In this document: positions 52,633 to 59,798 of the stretch, one piece after another
How positions within the stretch are numbered: position 1 is the stretch's first letter
Layout: every line of letters starts with the position of its first letter
DNA from: an uncultured SAR86 cluster bacterium
Lineage (GTDB): Bacteria > Pseudomonadota > Gammaproteobacteria > Magnimaribacterales > Magnimaribacteraceae
Length of the DNA: 61,009 bases
NCBI GenBank assembly: GCA_902514295.1
Contig: CABXQE010000007.1
Location: forward strand, 1-61,009
Direction: 5' to 3'
The notes under the pieces: model-generated
Told to the model about the DNA's origin: nothing
Seen by the model: the letters and a program-made list of their open reading frames with translations, nothing else
Database searches by the model: none
Translations under genes and position numbers: made by a program

Positions 52633-53158
52633 CATTGTCCTCATTTAAAAATTTCTCGAATTTCTCTTTCCATACTTTTTGAGTCAATGCGCCTACGTGC
52701 CTTTCTCTAATAATACCTTCTTTATCAACAAAAAATGTCTCTGGAGCTCCGTAAACACCTAAATCAATTGCCAGCTTTCCTTGTTGATCAAAAATGCTGA
52801 ATTCAAATGGATTACCTTCATTCTCTAAAAGATCTAGAGCCTTTTTCCTATCATCCTTATAATTAAGACCATAGACTGTTAAGGTAGATTTATTCTTTAA
52901 CTGCATTAGAAATGGGTGTTCTACTCTGCATGCTATGCACCATGTAGCCCATACATTAATCAAGGCAGGAAGTTTATTTACGCTACTCTTAGAAAGAATA
53001 TTATTTGGATTTTCAAGAGCAGGTAATTTAAATTCTGGGACTAACTGATCTACAAGTACAGACTCCAATTGCTCGTTTTCTTGAGTTAAAAAAGAATATA
53101 AAACCACGACAAGAATTCCAAAAACAACCAAGGGCATTAAATTTAATATTCTTTTCAT
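52625..53158 (-). CDS. ccmG: Cytochrome c biogenesis thioredoxin-like protein CcmG (DsbE)
   Basis: 177 residues. A signal anchor (LMPLVVFGILVVVLYSFL) is followed by a thioredoxin fold with the active site NVWATWCIACRVEHPFLMQL, and the acidic-pocket stretch YGAPETFFVDKEG with cis-Pro. It hands electrons, received from a DsbD-type protein, to CcmH and apocytochrome. It overlaps ccmF by 4 bases and ccmH at its end. Its WCIAC is unusual next to the common WCxxC but retains both Cys. Confidence 0.93.
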   Translation of the reverse strand: MKRILNLMPLVVFGILVVVLYSFLTQENEQLESVLVDQLVPEFKLPALENPNNILSKSSVNKLPALINVWATWCIACRVEHPFLMQLKNKSTLTVYGLNYKDDRKKALDLLENEGNPFEFSIFDQQGKLAIDLGVYGAPETFFVDKEGIIRERHVGALTQKVWKEKFEKFLNEDNDV

Positions 53159-55053
53159 GACTTCCTTCTTAGAATGTTTATGCTAGAAATAAATGTGCCT
53201 AAAGTTATCAACAAAGCACCCAACCAAATCCATCTAATAAAAGGTTTGCTTTGCAGCTTAAATGACCAAGAATCTCCTTTAAAATTATCTCCCATTGAGA
53301 TATAAAAATCTCTAAAAATTCCAGTATCTATAGCAGCTTCAGTGGTTACTTGACCTGAAGGAAAATAAGTCCTTTTTTCCGTTTGAAGATTAAAAGTTCT
53401 GCCACCATCTAAAACTTTAATGTTTGCTGTTTTCGAAATGAAATTTGGACCATTTTTATCTTTAATATCTAATAATTCTACATCTTTGTTAAGAAATTCT
53501 ATTTTTTCTCCAGTGTCTAATATCAGCTCTATTTCATTAGAATAAGAGGACACCACCCCAACACCCAAGACCAGCAAGGCCATGCCCGTGTGAGACAATA
53601 AAACTCCTATTCTTCTATTAAGGAAATCTAAATATTTATTAAAAGATTTAAAAGAGAAATTAATTAATAAAGAGCCAACAATTAACCAAGAAAATATGAA
53701 AATTGTAAAAAAGGAAGCAGGGATAAGCTCATCAAATAAAACAAAAAGCAAAACAAGTGTTAAAAGAAATATCGATAAGGACTCTAATATTAATTTGGTT
53801 AGAAAATTAAAAGACTTTGTGCTTCCCCAAGATAAATATAAAGCTATTCCTTGTAGCAAACCAAGCGAAATGGAAAAAGGAAATATGATGAATTCAAAAT
53901 AAGGAGCCCCCACAGAAATTTGCTTACCTCCTGTGTAAGCTTCATAAAGTAGCGGGTATAAAGTTCCAAAAAGAATAGAAACTGCTAAAACTACCAACAA
54001 CACATTGTTCAAAAGTAATCCAAATTCTTTTGAATTTAATGAATAAAAAGAAGTCTTATTCCCTGTTGAGTTCTTAAACGCAAAAATAGCAAGGCCTCCA
54101 AGAACAAAGAATGAAAAGATTCCAAGTATAAATAGCCCTCTTTCAGGGTCCAACGCAAAAGCGTGAACAGAAGTTAAGATTCCGGAACGGACTAAAAAAG
54201 TCCCTAGCAAACTGGCAGCAAAGGCAAAGATAGATAGCAACAATGACCAGTTGACGAATAAGTTCCTGTTTTCTGTAACAATAAGTGAATGGACTAAAGC
54301 AACTGTTAAAAGCCAAGGAACAAAAGCTGCATTCTCAACAGGGTCCCAAAACCACCATCCACCCCATCCTAATTCATAATAAGCCCACCAACTTCCAAGG
54401 CCTATTCCAACGGTTAGAAAGCTGCATGCCAAAAGTGTCCACGGTCTAGAACTAGATGCCCAATCTTTATTTGATTGACCACTTAACATAGCCGAGATTG
54501 ATATAGCAAAAGGTAATAACAACCCTGAATAGCCAAAATAAAGTAGAGGGGGATGAACTGTGAAAGCAAAATCTTGCAAAGAAGGGTTTAGATCGGCCCC
54601 GTTTAAAGGCGGAATAGGCAATATCCTTTCAAAGGGATTTGAAGTAAATACTGTAAACAGAAGGAAAGAAAAAATAACTAAACTGCAAACTCCAAAAACA
54701 AGATTAGAGAAATTTGTATTTCTATTTTTATCAAAAGATATAAATGCTAGTAACCAAATATTCATTGATAAAATCCATAAAATCAAGGAGCCTTCATGCG
54801 CTCCCCAGGTAGCTGCAAATTTATAATAGATTGGTAAATTTATATTGGAATTCTGAGCAACGTAAGCAACTGAAAAGTCATCAACTACAAAAGAGTAAAT
54901 TAATGTAAAAAACGAACCAAATACCAATAAACACATCAATATAGCAATCTTCCGTATAGGTAGTTCTTTATTAAAAATAAAAGGACCAAGGCCCCCTACA
55001 AGGCTTAAAACCAATGACGATATTAAGAATATATGTCCTATTTCAGGAATCAT
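53155..55053 (-). CDS. ccmF: Cytochrome c heme lyase subunit CcmF
   Basis: 632 residues, the usual length, with many hydrophobic helices. The heme-handling WWD motif is WGGWWFWDPVENAAFVPWLL, preceded by KFAATWGAHEGSLILW and YFGYSGLLLPFA. CcmF, with CcmH and CcmI, attaches heme to the CxxCH motif on the periplasmic side. The genes lie in tight order with ccmE upstream, overlapping by 4 bases. Confidence 0.96.
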   Translation of the reverse strand: MIPEIGHIFLISSLVLSLVGGLGPFIFNKELPIRKIAILMCLLVFGSFFTLIYSFVVDDFSVAYVAQNSNINLPIYYKFAATWGAHEGSLILWILSMNIWLLAFISFDKNRNTNFSNLVFGVCSLVIFSFLLFTVFTSNPFERILPIPPLNGADLNPSLQDFAFTVHPPLLYFGYSGLLLPFAISISAMLSGQSNKDWASSSRPWTLLACSFLTVGIGLGSWWAYYELGWGGWWFWDPVENAAFVPWLLTVALVHSLIVTENRNLFVNWSLLLSIFAFAASLLGTFLVRSGILTSVHAFALDPERGLFILGIFSFFVLGGLAIFAFKNSTGNKTSFYSLNSKEFGLLLNNVLLVVLAVSILFGTLYPLLYEAYTGGKQISVGAPYFEFIIFPFSISLGLLQGIALYLSWGSTKSFNFLTKLILESLSIFLLTLVLLFVLFDELIPASFFTIFIFSWLIVGSLLINFSFKSFNKYLDFLNRRIGVLLSHTGMALLVLGVGVVSSYSNEIELILDTGEKIEFLNKDVELLDIKDKNGPNFISKTANIKVLDGGRTFNLQTEKRTYFPSGQVTTEAAIDTGIFRDFYISMGDNFKGDSWSFKLQSKPFIRWIWLGALLITLGTFISSINILRRKS

Positions 55054-55475
55054 TCTGTCTGTTCCATTAACTTTGCAACCTCGGGCGGCATGTAATTTTC
55101 ATCGTGTTTAGCCAAAACTTCTATAGCCCTAAAAGTACCTTCCTTTTCAAGATACCCTTGAACTACAACCCCAGCTTTTTCAGAAAACAAATCGGGTAAG
55201 ATTCCAGAATATTTTATTTTTAAATCGTTCTTAAAATCAGTAACTACAAATTCAATACTTAAAGAAGTATCGCTTCTCTTTATGGAACCCTCCCTAACCA
55301 TACCGCCTGCTCTAATTAATGTTTCCGGAGAAAGATCGTTATTTAACAGGTCAGTAGGAGAATAAAATAAATTTAAATTCTTTGATAAGGCAGAGACAAC
55401 AAGATAAACAGCCAAAATAGATCCTACTACAATAGCTATAAGAGCATATATTCGTTGTTTCCTTATAGGATTCAT
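55050..55475 (-). CDS. ccmE: Heme chaperone CcmE
   Basis: 141 residues. An N-terminal membrane helix (IYALIAIVVGSILAVYLVVS) is followed by an OB-fold with RAGGMVREGSIKR, VVTDFKNDLKIKYSGILPDL and the heme-binding motif LAKHDENYMPPEV. His 124 would form the covalent bond to the heme vinyl, and Tyr 128 is the conserved distal residue. It carries heme from CcmC to CcmF. The start overlaps the ccmD stop (ATGA). Confidence 0.96.
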   Translation of the reverse strand: MNPIRKQRIYALIAIVVGSILAVYLVVSALSKNLNLFYSPTDLLNNDLSPETLIRAGGMVREGSIKRSDTSLSIEFVVTDFKNDLKIKYSGILPDLFSEKAGVVVQGYLEKEGTFRAIEVLAKHDENYMPPEVAKLMEQTE

Positions 55476-55630
55476 TGAGCTTTAGCTTTATTTTCTTTGT
55501 ATATCCTATTTAGCTTTCTGTTTGGTAAATAGATATTTATACCTATTATAAAAAATAATATAAATAGGCATGACCATACATATAAACCATTTCCATCCAT
55601 GCTAATAATTGTAGATATTTGTTCTATCAT
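55472..55630 (-). CDS. ccmD: Heme exporter protein CcmD
   Basis: 52 codons between ccmC and ccmE, ATG at 55628-55630. It starts MIEQISTIISMDGNGLYVWS, has a single membrane helix (SCLFILFFIIGINIYL) and a basic C-terminus (PNRKLNRIYKENKAKAQ). That is the CcmD pattern: a small bitopic protein that joins CcmABC and releases holo-CcmE. It overlaps the neighbours by ATGA at both ends, so ccmC-ccmD-ccmE are translationally coupled. Too short for routine gene calling but supported by position. Confidence 0.85.
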   Translation of the reverse strand: MIEQISTIISMDGNGLYVWSCLFILFFIIGINIYLPNRKLNRIYKENKAKAQ

Positions 55631-56391
55631 CTTTCTAAATTAAGAAATTGCTTAGAAACCCAAGATCTATTTTTTTCTCTAATAACTACTTCAGCTCTTA
55701 GGTTCATCGTTAACAATAAAGCAAAAATTAAATAAAAGCCTAAAAAACAAAGTAAAAGAGGTTGGTACATGTCCGGAGTCATGCTTGGTGCCGAAGTTAA
55801 AGAAAAAGTAGAAGGCTGATGCAAAGTTTGCCACCAATCAACAGATTTCTTAATTATTGGAATGATAGCTATGCCTGCTAAAGAAAGTATTGAAATAGCA
55901 CGATCAGCTTTTGTCTTATTATCGATTGAAGAATGCAGTCCGATGATAGCTGCGTAGATAAAAAATAAAATGAGAGTTGAGGTTAATCTTGCATCCCAAA
56001 CCCACCAAGTTCCCCAAGTAGGCTTTCCCCAAATAGAACCTGTTAATAAAGCAATTAATGTGAAACTAGCTCCTATAGGTGCAGCCGATTTTAACAACAT
56101 ACCAGAAATCTTGACTCTCCAAACCATAGTTATAAAGCCACATATCGCCATGAACATAAAAATAGATTGGCCTAATATTGCCGAAGGAACATGAATATAA
56201 ATAATACGATAAACATCTCCTTGCTTATAGTCAGTAGGTGAGTAAAAAAGTCCCCACAAAAGCCCTGCAATAAAAACAGTGATCGATATAAATAAAAGCC
56301 AAGGTAGTATTTTTGAGGACCATTTAAAAAATAAAGGTGGCGACCCCATTTCTATAAACCAGTTTTTAATGTAATTCCAAATCTTATTCAT
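55627..56391 (-). CDS. ccmC: Heme transport protein CcmC
   Basis: 254 residues with six membrane helices. The WWD heme-binding motif is WGKPTWGTWWVWDARLTS, and conserved His sit in YIHVPSAILGQ and the SSIDN loop region. CcmC presents heme to CcmE on the outside of the inner membrane. It overlaps ccmB by 8 bases upstream and ccmD by 3 bases downstream. Confidence 0.96.
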   Translation of the reverse strand: MNKIWNYIKNWFIEMGSPPLFFKWSSKILPWLLFISITVFIAGLLWGLFYSPTDYKQGDVYRIIYIHVPSAILGQSIFMFMAICGFITMVWRVKISGMLLKSAAPIGASFTLIALLTGSIWGKPTWGTWWVWDARLTSTLILFFIYAAIIGLHSSIDNKTKADRAISILSLAGIAIIPIIKKSVDWWQTLHQPSTFSLTSAPSMTPDMYQPLLLCFLGFYLIFALLLTMNLRAEVVIREKNRSWVSKQFLNLER

Positions 56392-57058
56392 AGTTTAAAA
56401 GTATTGCCTCAACAGTTAATAAGCATAGCCCGGGTACGCCGATTGCTAACATCGCTCCCATGATCAATAAAAAACCTGAATAATCTTGATAATCGATTGC
56501 AGAAGAAACTGCGGCCGTTCCCATTAACAAAGTCGGAATAGAGAAAGGTAAAACAATAATCGCACTCAATATTGCTGATTTACCCAAAGAAAGAGCTGCT
56601 CCGATAGCACCTAATAGGCTCATAAAGAAAGTTCCTAGAATCAGACTACAGATCATTGGTAAAAGACTACTTACGGGCAAATACAATATTAAAGAACTGA
56701 TTAATGAAGCTAATAAGATAGGGAATCCCGTAACCAACCAATGACAAAGTACTTTTGCAAAAACCAAAACAAAAGATGGATCATTCGAAATGAAAAACTC
56801 ATCTAAAGTTCCATCCCTAAAGTCTTCGCTAAATATAGTTTCTATAGCCAATAAAGAAGACAGTAAGGCTGCTATCCAGATTACTCCAGGGGCCAACGAC
56901 CTCAGAAAGTCCTGATCAGGGCTTAAAGCTATAGGGAAAAAGCTAATTACTATTAAAAAGAAGATCAGTGGAGTGATGTAAGTTGAAGACCTCCTAAAGG
57001 CCATAAGCAAATCTCTTCTTAAAATTAAAAAGAACCAATTATAAATATTAGACTTCAT
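56384..57058 (-). CDS. ccmB: Heme exporter ABC permease CcmB
   Basis: 224 residues, six membrane helices, with the family block FFLIVISFFPIALSPDQDFL at about 33-52 and GVIWIAALLSSLLAIETIFS. It pairs with the ATPase CcmA to form an ABC unit that uses ATP to release holo-CcmE from CcmC. Overlaps ccmA by 11 bases. Membership is clear from order and helices. Confidence 0.93.
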   Translation of the reverse strand: MKSNIYNWFFLILRRDLLMAFRRSSTYITPLIFFLIVISFFPIALSPDQDFLRSLAPGVIWIAALLSSLLAIETIFSEDFRDGTLDEFFISNDPSFVLVFAKVLCHWLVTGFPILLASLISSLILYLPVSSLLPMICSLILGTFFMSLLGAIGAALSLGKSAILSAIIVLPFSIPTLLMGTAAVSSAIDYQDYSGFLLIMGAMLAIGVPGLCLLTVEAILLNYE

Positions 57059-57659
57059 GGTCTAAAGTAATTTGATTAGATGTAATTTCGGAAGGTCTAT
57101 GTCCAGTTATAACAAAAGAAGCTCCTTTAGCGTTTAATTCTTCAATGATTTCCACAATTAAACTTGAGGCCTGGTCATCAAGTGCAGAAAATGGTTCATC
57201 AATGAAATAAATTCCGAAATCCTTTAATAGCCATCTAGCTATTGAAATTCTTTTCTTCTGACCAACTGACATTTCAGAAGCAAACGAAGAATGATTGTTA
57301 ATCCCAACTCTATTTAGTGAAGAAAGAATCTTTTCTTCAGAAACCCCAAAAGAATAACTTGATAATCTTAGATTCTCTTGAGCGCTTAATAAATTTTTAA
57401 TCCCCAAGGAATGTCCTTGATAAAAACAATCTATAGACCTGAAATTATTATAATTATTTTCATTATCTAGCCACTCCATCTCGCCATCACCTATATCAAT
57501 TAAGCCAAGTAGAACCCTTAATAAAGTGGTCTTTCCAGAGCCATTTGATCCAATAATTTCTATATTTTGACCAGGATGTACTTCGAAATTTAAATCATCA
57601 AATAGTTGATTATCTGCACGACTGCAAGACAGGTTTGAAACTTTTAACTTTGGAAGCAT
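57048..57659 (-). CDS. ccmA: Heme exporter ATP-binding protein CcmA
   Basis: 203 residues. Walker A is IGSNGSGKTTLLRVLLGL, the signature is MSVGQKKRISIARWLL, and Walker B is FGIYFIDEPFSALDD. The ABC fold is complete and the length is that of CcmA. It heads the ccmABCDEFGHI operon, leftward, and opposes hisI. The region of about 80 bases between its start and hisI probably carries both promoters. No terminator is visible inside the operon. Confidence 0.95.
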   Translation of the reverse strand: MLPKLKVSNLSCSRADNQLFDDLNFEVHPGQNIEIIGSNGSGKTTLLRVLLGLIDIGDGEMEWLDNENNYNNFRSIDCFYQGHSLGIKNLLSAQENLRLSSYSFGVSEEKILSSLNRVGINNHSSFASEMSVGQKKRISIARWLLKDFGIYFIDEPFSALDDQASSLIVEIIEELNAKGASFVITGHRPSEITSNQITLDHEV

Positions 57660-57767
57660 TTGAGATTCCTATTTTATCAAATATTTGAGTTGAACTGAAT
57701 GTTAGGAATTAGTGTTTAGTAAGAATGTACTTCTGATAAAATGCCCTTCTTAAATTGTAAGGAAACT

Positions 57768-58241
57768 GTGAATAAAGTAATTTTTGCTAAAAGGGAAAGC
57801 GTAGAGCAGGTTGAAGAAGGGAAAATCCTTGCTCCTAAATTTGATTCTGATGGAATCATACCGGCAGTTGTCACTGAAACTTCATCTGGAGAAGTATTAA
57901 TGCTGGGCTATATGAATGAAGAATCTTTAACAAAGACCATAGAAACTAAAGAAGCCCATTATTGGAGTCGAAGCAGAGAGGTCTTATGGAAAAAAGGTGA
58001 TTCAAGCGGAATGATTCATGAAGTAGACGAAATTTTAATTGATGATGATCAAGACTCTTTGTTGGTAAAAGTTTCTATAAAAGGATTAGGAGCAAGTTGC
58101 CACGTTGGATATAAATCTTGTTTTTATAGGTCTCTTCAAAGCGTAACAGAAGATGGGGTTGAATTAGAGTTCACGGAAGATGAAAAGGTCTTTGATCCTG
58201 AAATTGTTTATCCAGGATCAGAAAACCCTACAAAACTGTAA
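57768..58241 (+). CDS. hisI: Phosphoribosyl-AMP cyclohydrolase (HisI)-like protein with altered metal site
   Basis: 157 residues from a GTG at 57768 that follows AAGGA by 4 bases. An ATG nine codons upstream at 57741 is possible but has no ribosome site. Fold blocks: VLMLGYMNEESLTKTI, HYWSRSREVLWKKGDSSG, and SCHVGYKSCFYRS with two zinc Cys. The usual D-C-D-x-D, where the Cys is the third zinc ligand, reads DDDQD (from GAT GAT GAT), and the gap to the next Cys is two residues longer. HisI opens the pyrimidine ring in histidine synthesis. No other his gene is present here. Function may be changed. Confidence 0.85.
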   Translation: MNKVIFAKRESVEQVEEGKILAPKFDSDGIIPAVVTETSSGEVLMLGYMNEESLTKTIETKEAHYWSRSREVLWKKGDSSGMIHEVDEILIDDDQDSLLVKVSIKGLGASCHVGYKSCFYRSLQSVTEDGVELEFTEDEKVFDPEIVYPGSENPTKL

Positions 58242-59540
58242 CTAGCTAGCTGCAAATAGAGCCTGCTCAATATCCGCAATAATATCTTCTGTATTCTCTA
58301 TACCTATAGATAATCTCACATAACCTGGAGTTACACCGGCTGACAATTGTTCTTCAGGAGAAAGCTGACTATGGGTGGTTGAGGCAGGATGTATAGCTAA
58401 TGATCTTGAATCACCGATATTTGCAACGTGATACAACAATTCGAGAGAATCTATGAATTTCTGTCCCGATTCCAATCCTCCTGGTAATTCAAAACCAATC
58501 AGCGCGCCGTAACCACCTGATAAGTATTTATCAGCTCTTTCTCTTTTTAAGCCTTCAGCTAATCCGGGATAAGTAACTGAAGCTACCTTTTGATTAGAAT
58601 TAAGATACTCAGCTACTTTAAGAGCATTTTTTCCATGTTCTTTCATTCTTAAAGGCAAAGTCTCTAGACCTTGAATGAATGACCAAGCATTAAAGGGGCT
58701 CATAGCACCACCTAGATCCCTCAACAAAGTAGTCCTAGCTTTCATAATATAGGCAATTAGACCCAAGGGCTTTATAGCCTCAGTCCAAACTATTCCGTTA
58801 TAACATGGGTCAGGTGTATTTAGATTTGGCTGTCTTTCTAGACCTGCACCTTCCCAATCAAAGTTCCCTCCATCAAGAATTAAACCTCCTATTGAAGTTC
58901 CATGACCTCCTATATATTTAGTTGTTGAGTAAGTCGTTATAGCTGCACCATGATCAAAAGGCCTACAAAAAATAGGTGCAGCCGTGTTATCAACTATTAA
59001 AGGTATGCCAAATGGCCTTCCAACATCTGAGACTTCTTGAATTGGAAAAACTTGTAATTTAGGATTAGGTAAAGTTTCACCGAAATAAGCTCTAGTTTTA
59101 TTATCAGTTGCTTTAGCAAAATTTTCTGGATCAGTAGGGTCAACAAATCTAACTTCAATTCCCATTTCTGAAAGATTATTCTTAAATTGATTATAAGTTC
59201 CTCCATATAAGTGTGAAGAAGAAACGATATTGTCTCCTGTCCTAGCAAGATTTTGTATCGAATAACATGAAGCAGTTTGTCCTGAAGATACAGCTAAACC
59301 TGCTGCTCCTCCGTCTATTGCCGCCATTCTCTCTTCTAAAACAGCATTTGTGGGATTCATTATTCTTGTATATATGTTTCCTAGCTCAGCCAACCCAAAG
59401 AGGTTAGCTGCCTTTTCTGTATTTTCAAATAAATAACTTGTGGTTTGATGAATGGGTACCGCAACAGATCCTGTCGTTTCATCCGATCTCCACCCCGCAT
59501 GTAATGCTATTGTTTCTAAATTTTTGCCTTCGTAACTCAT
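58242..59540 (-). CDS. metY: O-acetylhomoserine sulfhydrylase (MetY)
   Basis: 432 residues from the ATG at 59540, chosen over a longer frame because AGGAG lies 7 bases before it. N-terminus NLETIALHAGWRSDETTGSV is typical of MetY. VSSGQTASCYSI and the PLP lysine in YSTTKYIGGHGTSIGG are intact. It uses sulfide to turn O-acetylhomoserine into homocysteine, in the cytoplasm. It lies under a SAM-II riboswitch and terminator. The stop abuts the hisI stop, with no base between. The length and the N-terminus separate it from the gamma-lyase at 27 kb. Confidence 0.93.
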   Translation of the reverse strand: MSYEGKNLETIALHAGWRSDETTGSVAVPIHQTTSYLFENTEKAANLFGLAELGNIYTRIMNPTNAVLEERMAAIDGGAAGLAVSSGQTASCYSIQNLARTGDNIVSSSHLYGGTYNQFKNNLSEMGIEVRFVDPTDPENFAKATDNKTRAYFGETLPNPKLQVFPIQEVSDVGRPFGIPLIVDNTAAPIFCRPFDHGAAITTYSTTKYIGGHGTSIGGLILDGGNFDWEGAGLERQPNLNTPDPCYNGIVWTEAIKPLGLIAYIMKARTTLLRDLGGAMSPFNAWSFIQGLETLPLRMKEHGKNALKVAEYLNSNQKVASVTYPGLAEGLKRERADKYLSGGYGALIGFELPGGLESGQKFIDSLELLYHVANIGDSRSLAIHPASTTHSQLSPEEQLSAGVTPGYVRLSIGIENTEDIIADIEQALFAAS

Positions 59541-59552
59541 TTCATTTCTCCT

Positions 59553-59585
59553 AAAAAAAAACCTGCTAGCTTTCACTAAACAGGT
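59553..59585 (-). terminator. Intrinsic terminator between SAM-II aptamer and metY
   Basis: On the minus strand ACCTG (59585-59581) pairs with CAGGT, and the inner TAGT with GCTA, closing on a GAAA tetraloop. Nine T residues follow (59561-59553). The ribosome site of metY lies just beyond the T run. Part of the 3' arm (AAGCTAG, 59572-59566) is also complementary to the aptamer, so the two structures can compete. Taken with the aptamer, this is a transcriptional off switch by design. Confidence 0.75.
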
Positions 59586-59601
59586 CAATCAATTAAGAGA
59601 T

Positions 59602-59654
59602 CCTTGTTTAGCAGTATTTATAAAGCACCCGCAAGCTAGGTCAAATCGGTGCGA
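59602..59654 (-). promoter_or_regulatory. SAM-II riboswitch aptamer upstream of metY
   Basis: Minus strand. P1 pairs GCACC (with C before) with GGGTGC, the core has CGATTTGACC, and the 3' side reads GCTAAACAAGG. Written as RNA this follows the SAM-II pattern, GAUUU-ACC and GCUAAA-AGG, element by element, including the pseudoknot-forming GACC/GG pair. Downstream is a terminator and metY, a usual target. SAM-II is mostly known from alphaproteobacteria and marine metagenomes. I matched it from memory of the consensus; a covariance search would settle it. Confidence 0.87.
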
Positions 59655-59659
59655 GGTCA

Positions 59660-59687
59660 ATAATAAGCAAAGAAAAAAATAAATCAA
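59660..59687 (-). promoter_or_regulatory. Candidate promoter for the metY leader
   Basis: Minus strand. TTGATT (59687-59682) is a four-of-six -35, and TATTAT (59665-59660) a five-of-six -10, with a 16-base spacer. Transcription would begin about 6 bases on, just at the start of the aptamer, so the aptamer would be the leader itself. AT-rich surroundings limit the weight of this. Confidence 0.4.
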
Positions 59688-59714
59688 GAATAAATTGTTA
59701 GAATACTTTTGAAG

Positions 59715-59791
59715 GCCCCGTTAGCTCAGTCGGATAGAGCGCTGGATTCCTAATCCAGAGGCCATAGGTTCAAATCCTGTACGGGGCACCA
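59715..59791 (+). tRNA. tRNA-Arg (anticodon CCT)
   Basis: 77 bases with encoded CCA. Acceptor GCCCCGT pairs with ACGGGGC. Anticodon arm CTGGA/TCCAG surrounds TTCCTAA (anticodon CCT, reading AGG). T arm ends GTTCAAATCC and D arm GCTC/GAGC. It is followed after only 7 bases by the start codon of the carboxyltransferase gene, so the two may be made on one transcript. Confidence 0.95.
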
Positions 59792-59798
59792 GAAAGAT

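Noticed and set aside
59541-59588. 16-codon N-terminal extension of metY
   Set aside because: It lies in the T run and terminator stem. The ATG at 59540 has AGGAG before it.
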